Origin: an uncultured Granulosicoccaceae bacterium
Lineage (GTDB): Bacteria > Pseudomonadota > Gammaproteobacteria > Granulosicoccales > Granulosicoccaceae
DNA: 64,000 nucleotides
Reading direction: 5' to 3'
NCBI GenBank assembly: GCA_937927895.1
Contig: CALGKA010000001.1
Location: 1-64,000, forward strand
Shown here: positions 28,298 to 37,202 of the stretch, in pieces
How positions within the stretch are numbered: position 1 is the stretch's first letter
How the letters are laid out: each line of letters opens with the position of its first letter
The notes under the pieces: model-generated
The model's database searches: none
What the model saw: only the letters and a program-made list of their open reading frames with translations
What the model was told of the DNA's origin: nothing
Program-made: the position numbers and the translations under genes

Positions 28298-28966
28298 ATG
28301 GCCGCGAAAAAGAAAACCGCACAGGCAAAAGATTCAGACGTAACCACAGCTACCAAAAAAGCCACCGCCAAGAAAGCGACGGCAAAGAAGAAGACCGCGG
28401 CCAAAACTGCCGCCCCTAAGAAAACGACAGCGAAGAAAGTGACAAAAGCCAAGGAAAGTACAGAAATCGAAACAACCGCGACAGACCCGGTTGCCGCTAA
28501 AAAGACGGTAGCCAAGAAGGCTCCAGCAAAAAAGGCGGCTGCAGGAACAGCAGATGGCCACTTCAAAACCTTTGAACCGTACAAGGTGAAGAAGAGCGAG
28601 GAGTACATGAATGCAGATCAAATGGAGCATTTCCGTTCAATTCTCATGAACTGGAAAATCTCATTGATGCAGGAAGTCGATCGCACCGTAGGTCACATGA
28701 AAAATGACGCCACTAACTTCCCCGACCCAAACGATCGCGCCACTCAAGAGGAAGAGTTTAGTCTTGAGCTACGCACCCGCGACCGCGAGCGTCGGTTGAT
28801 CAAAAAGATCGATGAATCTATCGCTAAACTAGATGAAGATGAATACGGCTACTGCGATGGTTGTGGTGTAGAGATTGGTATCAGACGACTAGAAGCTCGC
28901 CCCACTGCCAACATGTGCATCGAGTGTAAAACTCTAGAAGAGATTCGCGAAAAACAGATTGCCTGA
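28298..28966 (+). CDS. dksA: RNA polymerase-binding factor DksA with H1-like N-terminal extension
   Basis: A 222-residue protein. Residues about 88-222 are a complete DksA: the coiled-coil with tip residues in FPDPNDRATQEEE (D143, D146 and A148 align with the E. coli tip residues) and the zinc finger C186-x2-C189...C207-x2-C210. DksA binds the RNA polymerase secondary channel and with ppGpp resets rRNA and amino-acid gene transcription. Residues 1-85 are unlike E. coli DksA: a low-complexity Ala/Lys/Thr tail (KKATAKKATAKKKTAAK) like histone H1 or AlgP tails, likely to bind DNA or RNA. gluQ follows, the classical arrangement. Confidence 0.95.
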   Translation: MAAKKKTAQAKDSDVTTATKKATAKKATAKKKTAAKTAAPKKTTAKKVTKAKESTEIETTATDPVAAKKTVAKKAPAKKAAAGTADGHFKTFEPYKVKKSEEYMNADQMEHFRSILMNWKISLMQEVDRTVGHMKNDATNFPDPNDRATQEEEFSLELRTRDRERRLIKKIDESIAKLDEDEYGYCDGCGVEIGIRRLEARPTANMCIECKTLEEIREKQIA

Positions 28967-29022
28967 TCTGGCGGATTTTCTGGCCGTGTATGCAATGCGT
29001 TACGTCCAGCAATAAATAGCAT

Positions 29023-29054
29023 AAACGGCACACTTTAATAGTGTGCCGTTTTTG
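29023..29054 (+). terminator. Rho-independent terminator after dksA
   Basis: The stem AACGGCACAC/GTGTGCCGTT with a TTTAATA loop (29024-29050) is followed by TTTG. It lies 58 bases past the dksA stop and would separate dksA from gluQ transcription in part. Confidence 0.9.
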
Positions 29055-29125
29055 TTTAGGGGTACTGTTTGTTATCGGTTATCGTTCGTTATAAAAGAAC
29101 CTGGCTATGAATGCGGTAATAACCC

Positions 29126-30016
29126 ATGAACACTAGTGCTATGCCCACAGCCTATAGAGGCCGCTTTGCACCTTCTCCTACTGGACCTTTACACATAGGG
29201 TCTTTAGTCAGTGCGCTAGGCAGTTGGGCCGATGCTAAATACCACCATGGTGGGTGGACAGTACGCATCGAAAACATCGACCCTGAGCGAGAGTCCTCAG
29301 AATCAATCATACAAATTCTAGACAGCCTCAAAGCTCACGGACTGCAATGGGACGATGACGTCAGCTATCAGCACCTGCACTCAGAACGCTACGACAACGC
29401 GCTAGACAATCTACGCCAACAAAACCGATTGTTCGCCTGTACTTGCACCAGAAAAAAACTACGTGCACTTGATATCTCTAACTACCCTGGCACTTGCCGA
29501 AGCCTGAATCACCCGGAAGAAGATAAAGCCTTACGAGTAAAGATTGACTCTGAAACGATTGAGTTTGATGATCTAGTCTGTGGCAGGCAATCTGAAGATG
29601 TCAGCCAGACGGTCGGCGACTTTATTGTTCGGCGACGCGGGCCGCTTTATGCGTATCAGTTAGCCGTAGTCGTAGACGATGCAGCACAAAATATCACCCA
29701 TGTGGTCAGAGGTGCAGACCTGCTGGACAACACCGCCAGACAAATAGCCCTTCAGCGGCTGCTAAATTACCCCACACCGGCGTATCTCCACCTGCCGCTA
29801 GCCAAGCATGCTGATGGGCGTAAATTGAGCAAACAAACCGGTGCTGCCCCTCTGGACGACTCCCAGGCTCTGCAAAACCTGCAAACCGCCTGGAATCTAC
29901 TTGGGCAAACGGCCCCCAAAGGTGCAATGTCAAGCTGTGCGGCGTTTTTGACCCACTGCGCAGCGCATTGGGATCGACAGCGTATTCCGACTCACCCCCT
30001 TGATTTTACTCAATAA
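29126..30016 (+). CDS. gluQ: glutamyl-Q tRNA(Asp) synthetase
   Basis: A 296-residue truncated paralogue of glutamyl-tRNA synthetase, without the anticodon-binding domain. It attaches glutamate to queuosine in tRNA(Asp). Motifs are RFAPSPTGPLHIGS (HIGH-type), the zinc-binding CTCTRKKL...YPGTC, and RKLSKQTGA (KMSKS-type). It lies downstream of dksA, a conserved link in proteobacteria, but separated by a strong terminator. No obvious ribosome-binding site precedes the ATG. Confidence 0.95.
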   Translation: MNTSAMPTAYRGRFAPSPTGPLHIGSLVSALGSWADAKYHHGGWTVRIENIDPERESSESIIQILDSLKAHGLQWDDDVSYQHLHSERYDNALDNLRQQNRLFACTCTRKKLRALDISNYPGTCRSLNHPEEDKALRVKIDSETIEFDDLVCGRQSEDVSQTVGDFIVRRRGPLYAYQLAVVVDDAAQNITHVVRGADLLDNTARQIALQRLLNYPTPAYLHLPLAKHADGRKLSKQTGAAPLDDSQALQNLQTAWNLLGQTAPKGAMSSCAAFLTHCAAHWDRQRIPTHPLDFTQ

Positions 30017-30163
30017 AACCAGTTAAAACCCTACTGATAACGGATCAGCTGCCCAGCGCATTTCAAAACCTATCTCTATGCGAACCAGACGAGGAAAATC
30101 AGCAGCAAAGTGTTGACCCGAACAAGGCATCCCCCTATCTTTCACCTACCGGCGGAAGCCAAC

Positions 30164-30183
30164 GGAGAATTATGAGTGTCTGA
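30164..30183 (+). promoter_or_regulatory. overlapping start signals at acs
   Basis: GGAG at 30164-30167 stands 8 bases before the GTG (30176) that starts Acs, and 4 bases before an ATG (30172) whose frame stops after three codons (Met-Ser-Val-stop, TGA at 30181-30183). The mini-frame overlaps the true start, so it could lower or couple initiation. Confidence 0.5.
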
Positions 30184-32143
30184 ATCGAAAACCTACCCAA
30201 TCAAATCTGAAGTTGCCAGCGGCAGCTGGATCAATGAAGATCAGTACAAAGAAATGTACGCACGCTCCATCAATGAGCCAGATGAGTTTTGGGCAGAACA
30301 AGCAAATGAGTTTATTGACTGGTTCACCCCATGGGAGAAGGTCCAATCTGTTGACTTCAACACCGCAGATATCAAATGGTTTGAAGGCGCTAAACTTAAT
30401 GTGTCGCACAACTGTCTGGATCGGCACTTAGAAACACGCGCCGATCAGGTAGCCATCATCTGGGAAGCAGACGATCCCGCCAAACAAAGAAAAATCACCT
30501 ACAAAGAACTGCATGCTGAAGTGTGCCAGTTTGCAAGCGCACTGAAAGGGCTCGGCGTAAGCAAAGGTGATCGCATATGCATCTACATGCCAATGATTCC
30601 AGAAGCCGCCGTTGCTATGTTGGCGTGCACAAGAATTGGCGCGATTCACTCAGTCGTGTTTGGTGGCTTTTCACCGGACGCATTGCGTGATCGAATCAAC
30701 GATTCCGAATGCAGCGTTGTGATCACTGCAGACCAGGGCTTACGTGGCGCTAAAAACGTACCTCTAAAAGCCAATACCGATAAAGCCTGCGAAGATACCC
30801 CAAGCGTGCGCAAAGTGGTTGTGGTTAAACACGTCGGTGAACCAACAGGTTGGAACGATGGCCGTGATGTTTGGTACCACGAACTAGTTGAAGCAGGCTC
30901 AACCAGTTGCGCCGCGGAAGAGATGGATTCCGAAGATCCACTTTTTATCCTTTATACATCGGGCTCAACAGGCAAACCGAAAGGCGTGCAACACACCACC
31001 GGTGGTTACATTCTTTACGCCGCCATGACACACAAATATGTGTTTGACTATCACGACGGTGATATCTATTGGTGTACAGCTGACGTTGGTTGGGTAACAG
31101 GACACTCGTATATTGTTTATGGCCCACTGGCCAACGGTGCTACTACCGTTATGTTTGAAGGGATACCCACCTACCCTGATGCGGGTAGATTCTGGGAAGT
31201 AATAGATAAACACCAGGTGAATACTTTCTACACCGCACCCACCGCACTAAGAGCGCTTATGGGTCAAGGTGATGAACTCGTTAAAAAGCATTCGCGTAGC
31301 AGTCTAAGACTATTAGGCTCTGTTGGCGAACCGATAAACCCGGAAGCCTGGGAGTGGTACTACAAAACAGTGGGTGATGAACGTTGCCCAATTGTTGATA
31401 CATGGTGGCAAACCGAAACGGGTGGCATTTTGATTTCACCTCTTCCGGGAGCTACACCTTTAAAACCCGGTTCTGCAACGCGTCCCTTCTTTGGCGTACG
31501 CCCTGCACTGGTAGACGATGAAGGCAAATTAATAGAAACCCAGGCCGCCGATGGCAGCAATATTGCCGCAAGCGGCAACCTGGTTATTACCCATTCATGG
31601 CCGGGCCAAATGCGCACCCTATATGGTGACCACAACCGCTTTCACGAAACCTACTTTTCTATGTACCCTGGTTACTACTTCACTGGTGACGGTGCGCGAA
31701 TGGACGAGGACGGCTACTGGTGGATCACAGGCCGCGTTGACGATGTAATCAATGTATCCGGGCACCGAATGGGCACAGCTGAAGTAGAAAGCGCTCTGGT
31801 ACTGCACGAACACGTGGCAGAATCCGCGGTAGTGGGCTACCCGCACGATATCAAAGGACAAGGCATATACGCCTACGTTACCCTAATGGCGGGCACAGAG
31901 CCCACAGAAGAGCTACGCAAAGAGCTGATCCAGCACGTGCGAACCGAAATCGGTCCAATCGCAAGCCCGGATGTTATCCAGTGGGCCCCTGGCCTACCGA
32001 AAACCCGCTCAGGCAAAATTATGCGCCGAATTCTCAGAAAGATTGCTGAAAACGAAGTAGATAGTTTAGGCGATACGTCAACGCTTGCTGATCCAGCGGT
32101 GGTTGATAATCTGGTTGAAAACCGAGCCGCCAATCAAACGTAG
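30176..32143 (+). CDS. acs: acetyl-CoA synthetase
   Basis: A 655-residue AMP-forming acetate:CoA ligase of full length. It shows the ATP-binding [20 protein letters not shown], the TWWQTETGG block, [20 protein letters not shown], and the regulatory lysine in [10 protein letters not shown], which is the usual acetylation target. It lets the cell assimilate acetate at low concentration. The start is GTG with a good ribosome-binding site. It is monocistronic, followed by a palindromic region at 32154-32196. Confidence 0.97.
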   Translation: MSESKTYPIKSEVASGSWINEDQYKEMYARSINEPDEFWAEQANEFIDWFTPWEKVQSVDFNTADIKWFEGAKLNVSHNCLDRHLETRADQVAIIWEADDPAKQRKITYKELHAEVCQFASALKGLGVSKGDRICIYMPMIPEAAVAMLACTRIGAIHSVVFGGFSPDALRDRINDSECSVVITADQGLRGAKNVPLKANTDKACEDTPSVRKVVVVKHVGEPTGWNDGRDVWYHELVEAGSTSCAAEEMDSEDPLFILYTSGSTGKPKGVQHTTGGYILYAAMTHKYVFDYHDGDIYWCTADVGWVTGHSYIVYGPLANGATTVMFEGIPTYPDAGRFWEVIDKHQVNTFYTAPTALRALMGQGDELVKKHSRSSLRLLGSVGEPINPEAWEWYYKTVGDERCPIVDTWWQTETGGILISPLPGATPLKPGSATRPFFGVRPALVDDEGKLIETQAADGSNIAASGNLVITHSWPGQMRTLYGDHNRFHETYFSMYPGYYFTGDGARMDEDGYWWITGRVDDVINVSGHRMGTAEVESALVLHEHVAESAVVGYPHDIKGQGIYAYVTLMAGTEPTEELRKELIQHVRTEIGPIASPDVIQWAPGLPKTRSGKIMRRILRKIAENEVDSLGDTSTLADPAVVDNLVENRAANQT

Positions 32144-32153
32144 GTTACGCTAA

Positions 32154-32196
32154 GCTGCGGTGGTTAAAAAGTTGCGGTGGTTAAAGCCACCGCAGC
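32154..32196. terminator. possible terminator/attenuator-like palindromes after acs
   Basis: TGCGGTGGTTAAA occurs twice (32156-32168 and 32173-32185) and CCACCGCAGC (32187-32196) can pair with either copy, giving two mutually exclusive hairpins. No long T run follows, so termination is only probable. Confidence 0.35.
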
Positions 32197-32269
32197 TGTT
32201 CAACTCTTGCTGCCATGTCTAGTTTAGTGATGGCAATTCTAAATGACCAAATAGCTTACAGAGTAGCGG

Positions 32270-32482
32270 CTAATAATATTCCATGTAGTGCCAGATCAAG
32301 TACAACACACTGCAAATTATTAAACCAACACTCCAAACGGTGAGCCACATCTGCTTACCTTTCCTACCGGCGTACAACAACACAATACCGATAAGCAGCG
32401 ACAAAAATACCGTCGCACCAAGCATCCCCGGTGAGGTTTCTGTCAGCGGCAAGCCGGTAGTAGGATCAATCTTATATCGCAT
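32270..32482 (-). CDS. small two-helix membrane protein
   Basis: A 70-residue protein with two predicted membrane helices (about 20-38, GATVFLSLLIGIVLLYAG, and 46-65, LTVWSVGLIICSVLYLIW) joined by a short basic loop (RKGK). The N-terminal stretch KIDPTTGLPLTETSPGM is polar. I do not recognise a family. It lies 33 bases downstream of msrB on the same strand and may share its transcript. Confidence 0.6.
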   Translation of the reverse strand: MRYKIDPTTGLPLTETSPGMLGATVFLSLLIGIVLLYAGRKGKQMWLTVWSVGLIICSVLYLIWHYMEYY

Positions 32483-32515
32483 ATTGTGTTAGCACCCTAT
32501 GGCTACAATACAAAC

Positions 32516-32911
32516 CTACTCGTCTGTCGGTTCAAAACTGAGTGAAGCGGAGTTGATGCAATATCGCAGACCAGTGGGCGCCGGACCATCAGGGAATACA
32601 TGCCCCTGGTGAGCGTCGCAGTGTTTACAGTGCACTTCTACGCGTGTCATACCCAAACTGGTATCACGGGTTTCAGCCAGGTTCTCACTGTTGGCAACAT
32701 CATAAAAACTTGGCCATCCGCTAGCAGAGTCATACTTGGTTTCAGAATCAAACAAGTGTGCACCACAAACAACGCACAGGTATTTGCCAGCACGTTTGTT
32801 GTCATTTAGTTCGCCGGTAAACGGCGCTTCTGTGCCATGCCCTTGAGTGACTTTATATTGTATGTCGGTCAGCCGCTGCCTAAGATCTTGATCGTCTGGT
32901 TTTCCAGCCAT
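32516..32911 (-). CDS. msrB: peptide-methionine (R)-S-oxide reductase
   Basis: A 131-residue MsrB. The catalytic Cys is C118 in GLRYCINSASL, and structural zinc is held by C46/C49 (YLCVVCGAH) and C95/C98 (HCKHCDAH). It contains SGWPSFYD, the substrate loop. It reduces methionine-R-sulfoxide in oxidised proteins, probably in the cytoplasm since no signal is present. There is no obvious second Cys at the usual resolving position of some MsrBs, so recycling may use an alternative thiol. It is divergent from the Smr-domain gene. Confidence 0.95.
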   Translation of the reverse strand: MAGKPDDQDLRQRLTDIQYKVTQGHGTEAPFTGELNDNKRAGKYLCVVCGAHLFDSETKYDSASGWPSFYDVANSENLAETRDTSLGMTRVEVHCKHCDAHQGHVFPDGPAPTGLRYCINSASLSFEPTDE

Positions 32912-33108
32912 TAATTTCTCCTAAATATTTAGAATTTCAGGTATTGATAAAACTTCGCTTGTGTGAAAATCTTAAGTCATACACGCTGCATACTGTAAGG
33001 AGCCTTACAGGGTATAGTCTGCCTGAAAACACTAGCAATAGTAGCCCAATCATTAATACCCTAAGTCATTTACACGGCTGCACACACAGCCTTTACCGAT
33101 TTTCCGTT

Positions 33109-33729
33109 ATGAGTTCCTCAAAAAACAACAAGTCAAAAAGCAAAGGGACCAAAGCTGATGCAGATCCTGCAAGCGATGAAGAGCTCGCCGAAATCGATGA
33201 TCCGGCAGAGCTCTTTCGAAAAGCCGTGGGCGCTGTAAGCCCTGTCAGCGACGACAAAATAGTCCCTAATCGCAGCACCGTTAAGCCGATTCCAAGGCAA
33301 CTACAAAAAGACGAACGCGCCGTGATGCATGAAGCCATGCACGATGACCGTGACCCCGATGAGCTAGACCTGGGAGAGCACCTCTCGTGGCGCCGAGATG
33401 GCGTACAAAACCGGGTAATGAAAAAGCTTCGTAACGGTTATTACTCAATACAAGATGAAATTGACCTACACGGATTAACCGTGGCACAAGCAAGAGAAGC
33501 ATTAACAGAATTTGTGGCAAGAATTGCCGATAAAAACCAAAGTTGTTGCGTTCGGATTGTTCACGGCAAAGGTCGAAAGACCGCCACTGACTCACCCGTG
33601 CTAAAACCATTTGTCTCTTCGTGGTTGCGACAACGAAGACACGTTATGGCTTTTTGTTCGTGCAAACCTGCCCATGGCGGCACTGGTGCGGTCTATGTTT
33701 TATTTAGCCAAGGTAAAAGCCAAACCTAA
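33109..33729 (+). CDS. Smr domain protein
   Basis: About 206 residues from the ATG at 33109; the frame extends upstream to 32944 but that part looks non-coding. An acidic, low-complexity N-terminus (DADPASDEELAEIDDPAELF) leads to a C-terminal Smr domain (about 115-200) with DEIDLHGLTVAQAREAL and RIVHGKG. Small MutS-related domains are nicking endonucleases or ribosome-collision nucleases; this stand-alone form matches the SmrA/SmrB type. The late motif GGTGAVYVLF is also typical. Divergent from msrB. Confidence 0.88.
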   Translation: MSSSKNNKSKSKGTKADADPASDEELAEIDDPAELFRKAVGAVSPVSDDKIVPNRSTVKPIPRQLQKDERAVMHEAMHDDRDPDELDLGEHLSWRRDGVQNRVMKKLRNGYYSIQDEIDLHGLTVAQAREALTEFVARIADKNQSCCVRIVHGKGRKTATDSPVLKPFVSSWLRQRRHVMAFCSCKPAHGGTGAVYVLFSQGKSQT

Positions 33730-33779
33730 AGCGGCCACTACAAAGGCTTACCTAAAATTACGCGTATAAACTAAGCGCA

Positions 33780-34469
33780 CTAGTGAAGCGTTACATTACC
33801 CGACTCTTGCGGCTCTGCATCTTCACTAAGCTCTTGAGATATAAGCTCCCCTTCTACATCAACTTCAGCTGACTCAGTTTCCGGGTCTACAGGTTCTTCG
33901 TCAGCTTCAGTGGGCAAGCCCGCCTCTTTAGCCACTTGGTCTAAATCAGTTAGCTCACTAAGTGGTGGTAATTCATCTATACGACGCAAGTTAAAGTAGT
34001 CTAGAAACTCTTTTGTAGTTGCGTACATAGCCGGGCGGCCTGGCACTTCTTTGTGCCCGACTACTCGTACCCATTCACGCTCGAGCAGCGTTCTAATTAT
34101 GTTCGTACTAACGGCTACACCACGAACCTCTTCGATCTCACTACGTGTGATTGGTTGACGATACGCCACAAGTGCCAGTGTTTCTAAAAGTGCACGGGTA
34201 TATCTTGGTGGACGCTCTTCAAACAACAATGAAATCCAAGGGGCGAGATCTTGATCAACTTGAACCCGGTAGCCGCTTGCCACTTCAACAATACTGACAC
34301 CACGATCATCGTATTCACTCTGCAGCGTTACAATTGCCTCTTTTACTTCCTCGCGCGTTACTGGCTCTTCTTCATTACTGAATAAATTATGCAAATGAAC
34401 CAGAGCAAGCGGCTTATCTACAGCCATCAGTGCCGCTTCAACTATTTTCTTTATCTGTTCGGGTGCCAC
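33780..34469 (-). CDS. scpB: segregation and condensation protein B
   Basis: A 229-residue ScpB. Two winged-helix domains are visible, with [62 protein letters not shown]-type blocks (here [12 protein letters not shown] and [13 protein letters not shown]) and [19 protein letters not shown]. A Glu/Asp-rich C-terminal tail (about 180-229) is poorly conserved. With ScpA and SMC it forms the condensin that organises the chromosome. It starts 20 bases after scpA. Confidence 0.95.
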   Translation of the reverse strand: [229 protein letters not shown]

Positions 34470-34489
34470 TGTTCGTTCTACCTTTAAGC

Positions 34490-35359
34490 CTACGCGTAAT
34501 CTGAGTCAGGATCTTCGAAGTTCACACGATCAGGATCTCCGTGTGTACTGGTGGCCGGTCGCAAAAATATCGGTGCAAACGGTTTTTCCTGGACTATCTC
34601 AAGCATTGATTCTTTGCAAAGCTCTAGCATCGCTAAAAAGCTCACAACACAACCAGCGCGCCCCTCTTCTACTTTAAACAATGATAAAAATTCTATTTCA
34701 CCTTGTTCTTGCAGCGCCACCAACAGGCTGGACATTCGCTCGCGAACCGACAATGCCTCACGAACAATATTATGTTGCTGATAAAGAGTTGCACGCATAA
34801 CAACGCCTTTAAATGCATCAAGCATTTCTTCAAGCGTAATATCAGGCAACGGCTGGCGATTCTCTAAAACAGGCAGACCAGCGCCTGCTTCAAATACGTC
34901 ACGCTCCATACGGTTGAGCGCATCAATGCCTTCAGCGGCCTTTTTGAATTGCTCGTAAGCCTGTAAGCGGCGGATGAGCTCAGCGCGCGGGTCGTCTTCT
35001 TCTGCGTCTTCTTCAGGGCGCGGCAACATTAGTCGAGATTTGATCTCAGTTAACATGGCCGCCATCACTAAGTATTCTGCGGCTAATTCTATCCGCATGC
35101 TTTCCATCACTGCGATGTACTTCATGTACTGCTCGGTGAGCACCGAAACTTGAATCTCTAGAATATCGAGGTTTTGGCGCTTGATTAAATAAAGCAATAG
35201 ATCAAGGGGCCCCTCGAAGGTCTCAAGAAAAACCTCCAGAGCATCAGGCGGGATGTATAAATCTTTTGGAGCGTCAGAATACGGCTGTCCCAGTACCATG
35301 GCCACGGGGTTAGACATATCAAGCTGCGAGTCCGGATTTTCCGACTCATTCTCTGGCAT
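34490..35359 (-). CDS. scpA: segregation and condensation protein A
   Basis: A 289-residue kleisin. The N-terminal SMC-binding block FEGPLDLLLYLIKRQNLDIL (about 48-67) and AAEYLVMAAMLTEIKSRLMLP are strongly ScpA-like, and the C-terminal winged helix includes VSFLAMLELCKE. A 45-residue polar N-terminal extension precedes the domain. It bridges SMC heads together with ScpB. Gene order yciO-scpA-scpB on one strand is the normal gammaproteobacterial arrangement. Confidence 0.95.
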   Translation of the reverse strand: MPENESENPDSQLDMSNPVAMVLGQPYSDAPKDLYIPPDALEVFLETFEGPLDLLLYLIKRQNLDILEIQVSVLTEQYMKYIAVMESMRIELAAEYLVMAAMLTEIKSRLMLPRPEEDAEEDDPRAELIRRLQAYEQFKKAAEGIDALNRMERDVFEAGAGLPVLENRQPLPDITLEEMLDAFKGVVMRATLYQQHNIVREALSVRERMSSLLVALQEQGEIEFLSLFKVEEGRAGCVVSFLAMLELCKESMLEIVQEKPFAPIFLRPATSTHGDPDRVNFEDPDSDYA

Positions 35360-35404
35360 GGTTTATCTGCTTCCTGAAACATTCATTTTATTTCTTAAGA
35401 GACG

Positions 35405-36022
35405 CTAGCGCAGCTTAGCAATGTCTCCCTTTCCTTCTCGTATAACTTCAAGCTCACCCTCAAGGGAAAGCACGGTGGTCTCTTCTAGCCCACAAGCGCC
35501 GCCGTCAATCACTGCATCGACATCTGACTTAAGTAACTGGCTGATATCATAGGGATCACTGAGCGGATAGTCATCATTGGGCATCAATAATGTGGTGCTC
35601 ATCATAGGCTCCCCCAATTCGCTTAACAAAGCTTGCGCAATATTGTTGTCTGGCACACGAATACCAATCGTCTTGCGCTTGGGGTGAAGCAGCCGCCTGG
35701 GGATCTCATTTGTGGCTTTGAGGATAAAGGTATACGGTCCAGGCGTCAGTGATTTAAGCAGCCGATAATGCTGATTATCGATCTTTGCATAGGCAGCAAT
35801 CGAAGATAAATCCCTACAGATCAAAGACATATGATGGCCTTTGTCTAAACGCCGGATACGATAAATCCGTTCGAGCCCGCGCTTATTGTCCAACGTGCAG
35901 CCCAACGCGTAACAAGAGTCAGTTGGATACACCAGCACACCACCGGCGCGCAAAATCTCTACCGCTTGGTTAACCAAACGCTGCTGCGGGGTTTCTGGGT
36001 GAATTTCGAAATACTGACTCAT
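35405..36022 (-). CDS. yciO: YciO-type Sua5/YrdC family protein
   Basis: About 205 residues from the ATG at 36020-36022 (MSQYFEIHPETPQQR), which is the typical YciO start; the frame opens further upstream. It has the YrdC fold with LVYPTDSCYALGC, RIYRIRRLDKGHHMSLICRDLS and KTIGIRVPDN. Sua5/YrdC (TsaC) makes threonylcarbamoyl-AMP for tRNA t6A; YciO is a paralogue with weak or uncertain activity, so the t6A role here is not assured. It lies 45 bases upstream of scpA in the same operon. Confidence 0.92.
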   Translation of the reverse strand: MSQYFEIHPETPQQRLVNQAVEILRAGGVLVYPTDSCYALGCTLDNKRGLERIYRIRRLDKGHHMSLICRDLSSIAAYAKIDNQHYRLLKSLTPGPYTFILKATNEIPRRLLHPKRKTIGIRVPDNNIAQALLSELGEPMMSTTLLMPNDDYPLSDPYDISQLLKSDVDAVIDGGACGLEETTVLSLEGELEVIREGKGDIAKLR

Positions 36023-36287
36023 GCGAGATGTGGCTACATTTTCTTCACAATAAACGCTAATGATACAATCCCAGCGCAAGCAGCGGTAAATTAAGACCGC
36101 AAAGTTCACATCGGTGGCCGCAGCACTTAACCACACCGCGAGCGCTACCAGACTCAGTCGAACTTTACCTTACTTCTTCCGAACTACAGCCAGCCCTGAT
36201 TTTTTCACCAACAATACCTATAAACACTTGAATAGCGACCAATTACAGCTATCTTCCTTAAGCAACTTTTACTCAGGTTTTAACTCT

Positions 36288-37076
36288 ATGCAACGAACAA
36301 TTATCGCACTCAGCACCGCAACCCTACTGGCAACTGCAGGTATTGCACTGGCTGACGGCACCGACTCACCGACTATTGCCACCGTGAACGGTGAAATTAT
36401 CACAGTCATGGATCGCGAAACACAAACCGAACAATTCGTCGCTCGTGGACAGCAAGCCAATGAAGAACAAGTACTCGATGAATTGATCAGCTTAGAATTG
36501 ATGCGCCAAGAAGCGATAAAGCAAGGCCTGGACAAAACCCCAAAGATGGCCGCTGAGATGAAAATCATGCAGGCTCGTGTTTTAGCGAATACCCTGCTCA
36601 ATGAATTCACTAGCAATATTGACGATAGCGATGAAGCGCTTAAAGCAGAATACGAAGCACAGGTTTCACAATCAAATATAGAAGAATACAAGGCCAGCCA
36701 TATTTTGCTTGAAGATGAAGCAAAGGCTGTTGAAATTATCGCAGAGCTAGATGGCGGTGCTGACTTTGCAGAGTCTGCAAAGAAATATTCAACCGGGCCA
36801 TCTAACGAAAGCGGTGGTGATTTAGGTTGGTTTGATGCAGGTGCAATGGTGCCAGAATTTTCAGCAGCAGCGGCAGCACTTGAAGTCGGTAAGTATAGTG
36901 CCGCACCTGTAAAAACCGAATTCGGTTTTCACATTATAAAACTTACAGACAAGCGCAAAAAACAGCCACAGCCTTTTGAAGCTGTAAAGGAACAAGTGCG
37001 TGGCATGTTAATGCGTACGAAAGTAGCAAACTATGTTGATAGCCTGCATGACGCAGCAAAGATAGAAAAGAAATAA
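36288..37076 (+). CDS. periplasmic parvulin-type peptidyl-prolyl isomerase
   Basis: About 262 residues from the ATG at 36288, giving a Sec signal (RTIIALSTATLLATAGIALA); the longer frame from 36114 would lack one at its start. An N-terminal chaperone-like helical segment (SurA-N-like, ITVMDRETQTEQF...ELISLELMRQEAIKQGL) is followed by a PpiC rotamase domain (about 140-235: YKASHILLEDEAKAVEII, YSTGPSNESGGDLGWF, VKTEFGFHIIKL). It probably assists folding of exported proteins. It is divergent from yciO across about 265 bases and is followed by a hairpin at 37088-37111. Confidence 0.93.
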   Translation: MQRTIIALSTATLLATAGIALADGTDSPTIATVNGEIITVMDRETQTEQFVARGQQANEEQVLDELISLELMRQEAIKQGLDKTPKMAAEMKIMQARVLANTLLNEFTSNIDDSDEALKAEYEAQVSQSNIEEYKASHILLEDEAKAVEIIAELDGGADFAESAKKYSTGPSNESGGDLGWFDAGAMVPEFSAAAAALEVGKYSAAPVKTEFGFHIIKLTDKRKKQPQPFEAVKEQVRGMLMRTKVANYVDSLHDAAKIEKK

Positions 37077-37087
37077 AGCGACGTCAT

Positions 37088-37111
37088 GAGTGAGGGCCAA
37101 TGCCCTCACTC
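37088..37111 (+). terminator. hairpin terminator after the parvulin gene
   Basis: A perfect 10-bp stem GAGTGAGGGC/GCCCTCACTC with a CAAT loop is followed by TTCAT. The T run is short, so efficiency is uncertain; it can also face the convergent radical SAM gene. Confidence 0.6.
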
Positions 37112-37202
37112 TTCATATGATTAGTATTAATTCGGTTTAACAGCTCCCCTATTACTGCCTGTTATTACTGCCCTTCTTTAGCTGCCTTCTTTAGCTGCCA
37201 AA

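Noticed and set aside
28334-28630. Reverse-strand Cys/Phe/Leu-rich frame opposite dksA
   Set aside because: It is the antisense of the Lys/Ala repeat tail of dksA, whose composition creates long open frames by chance.
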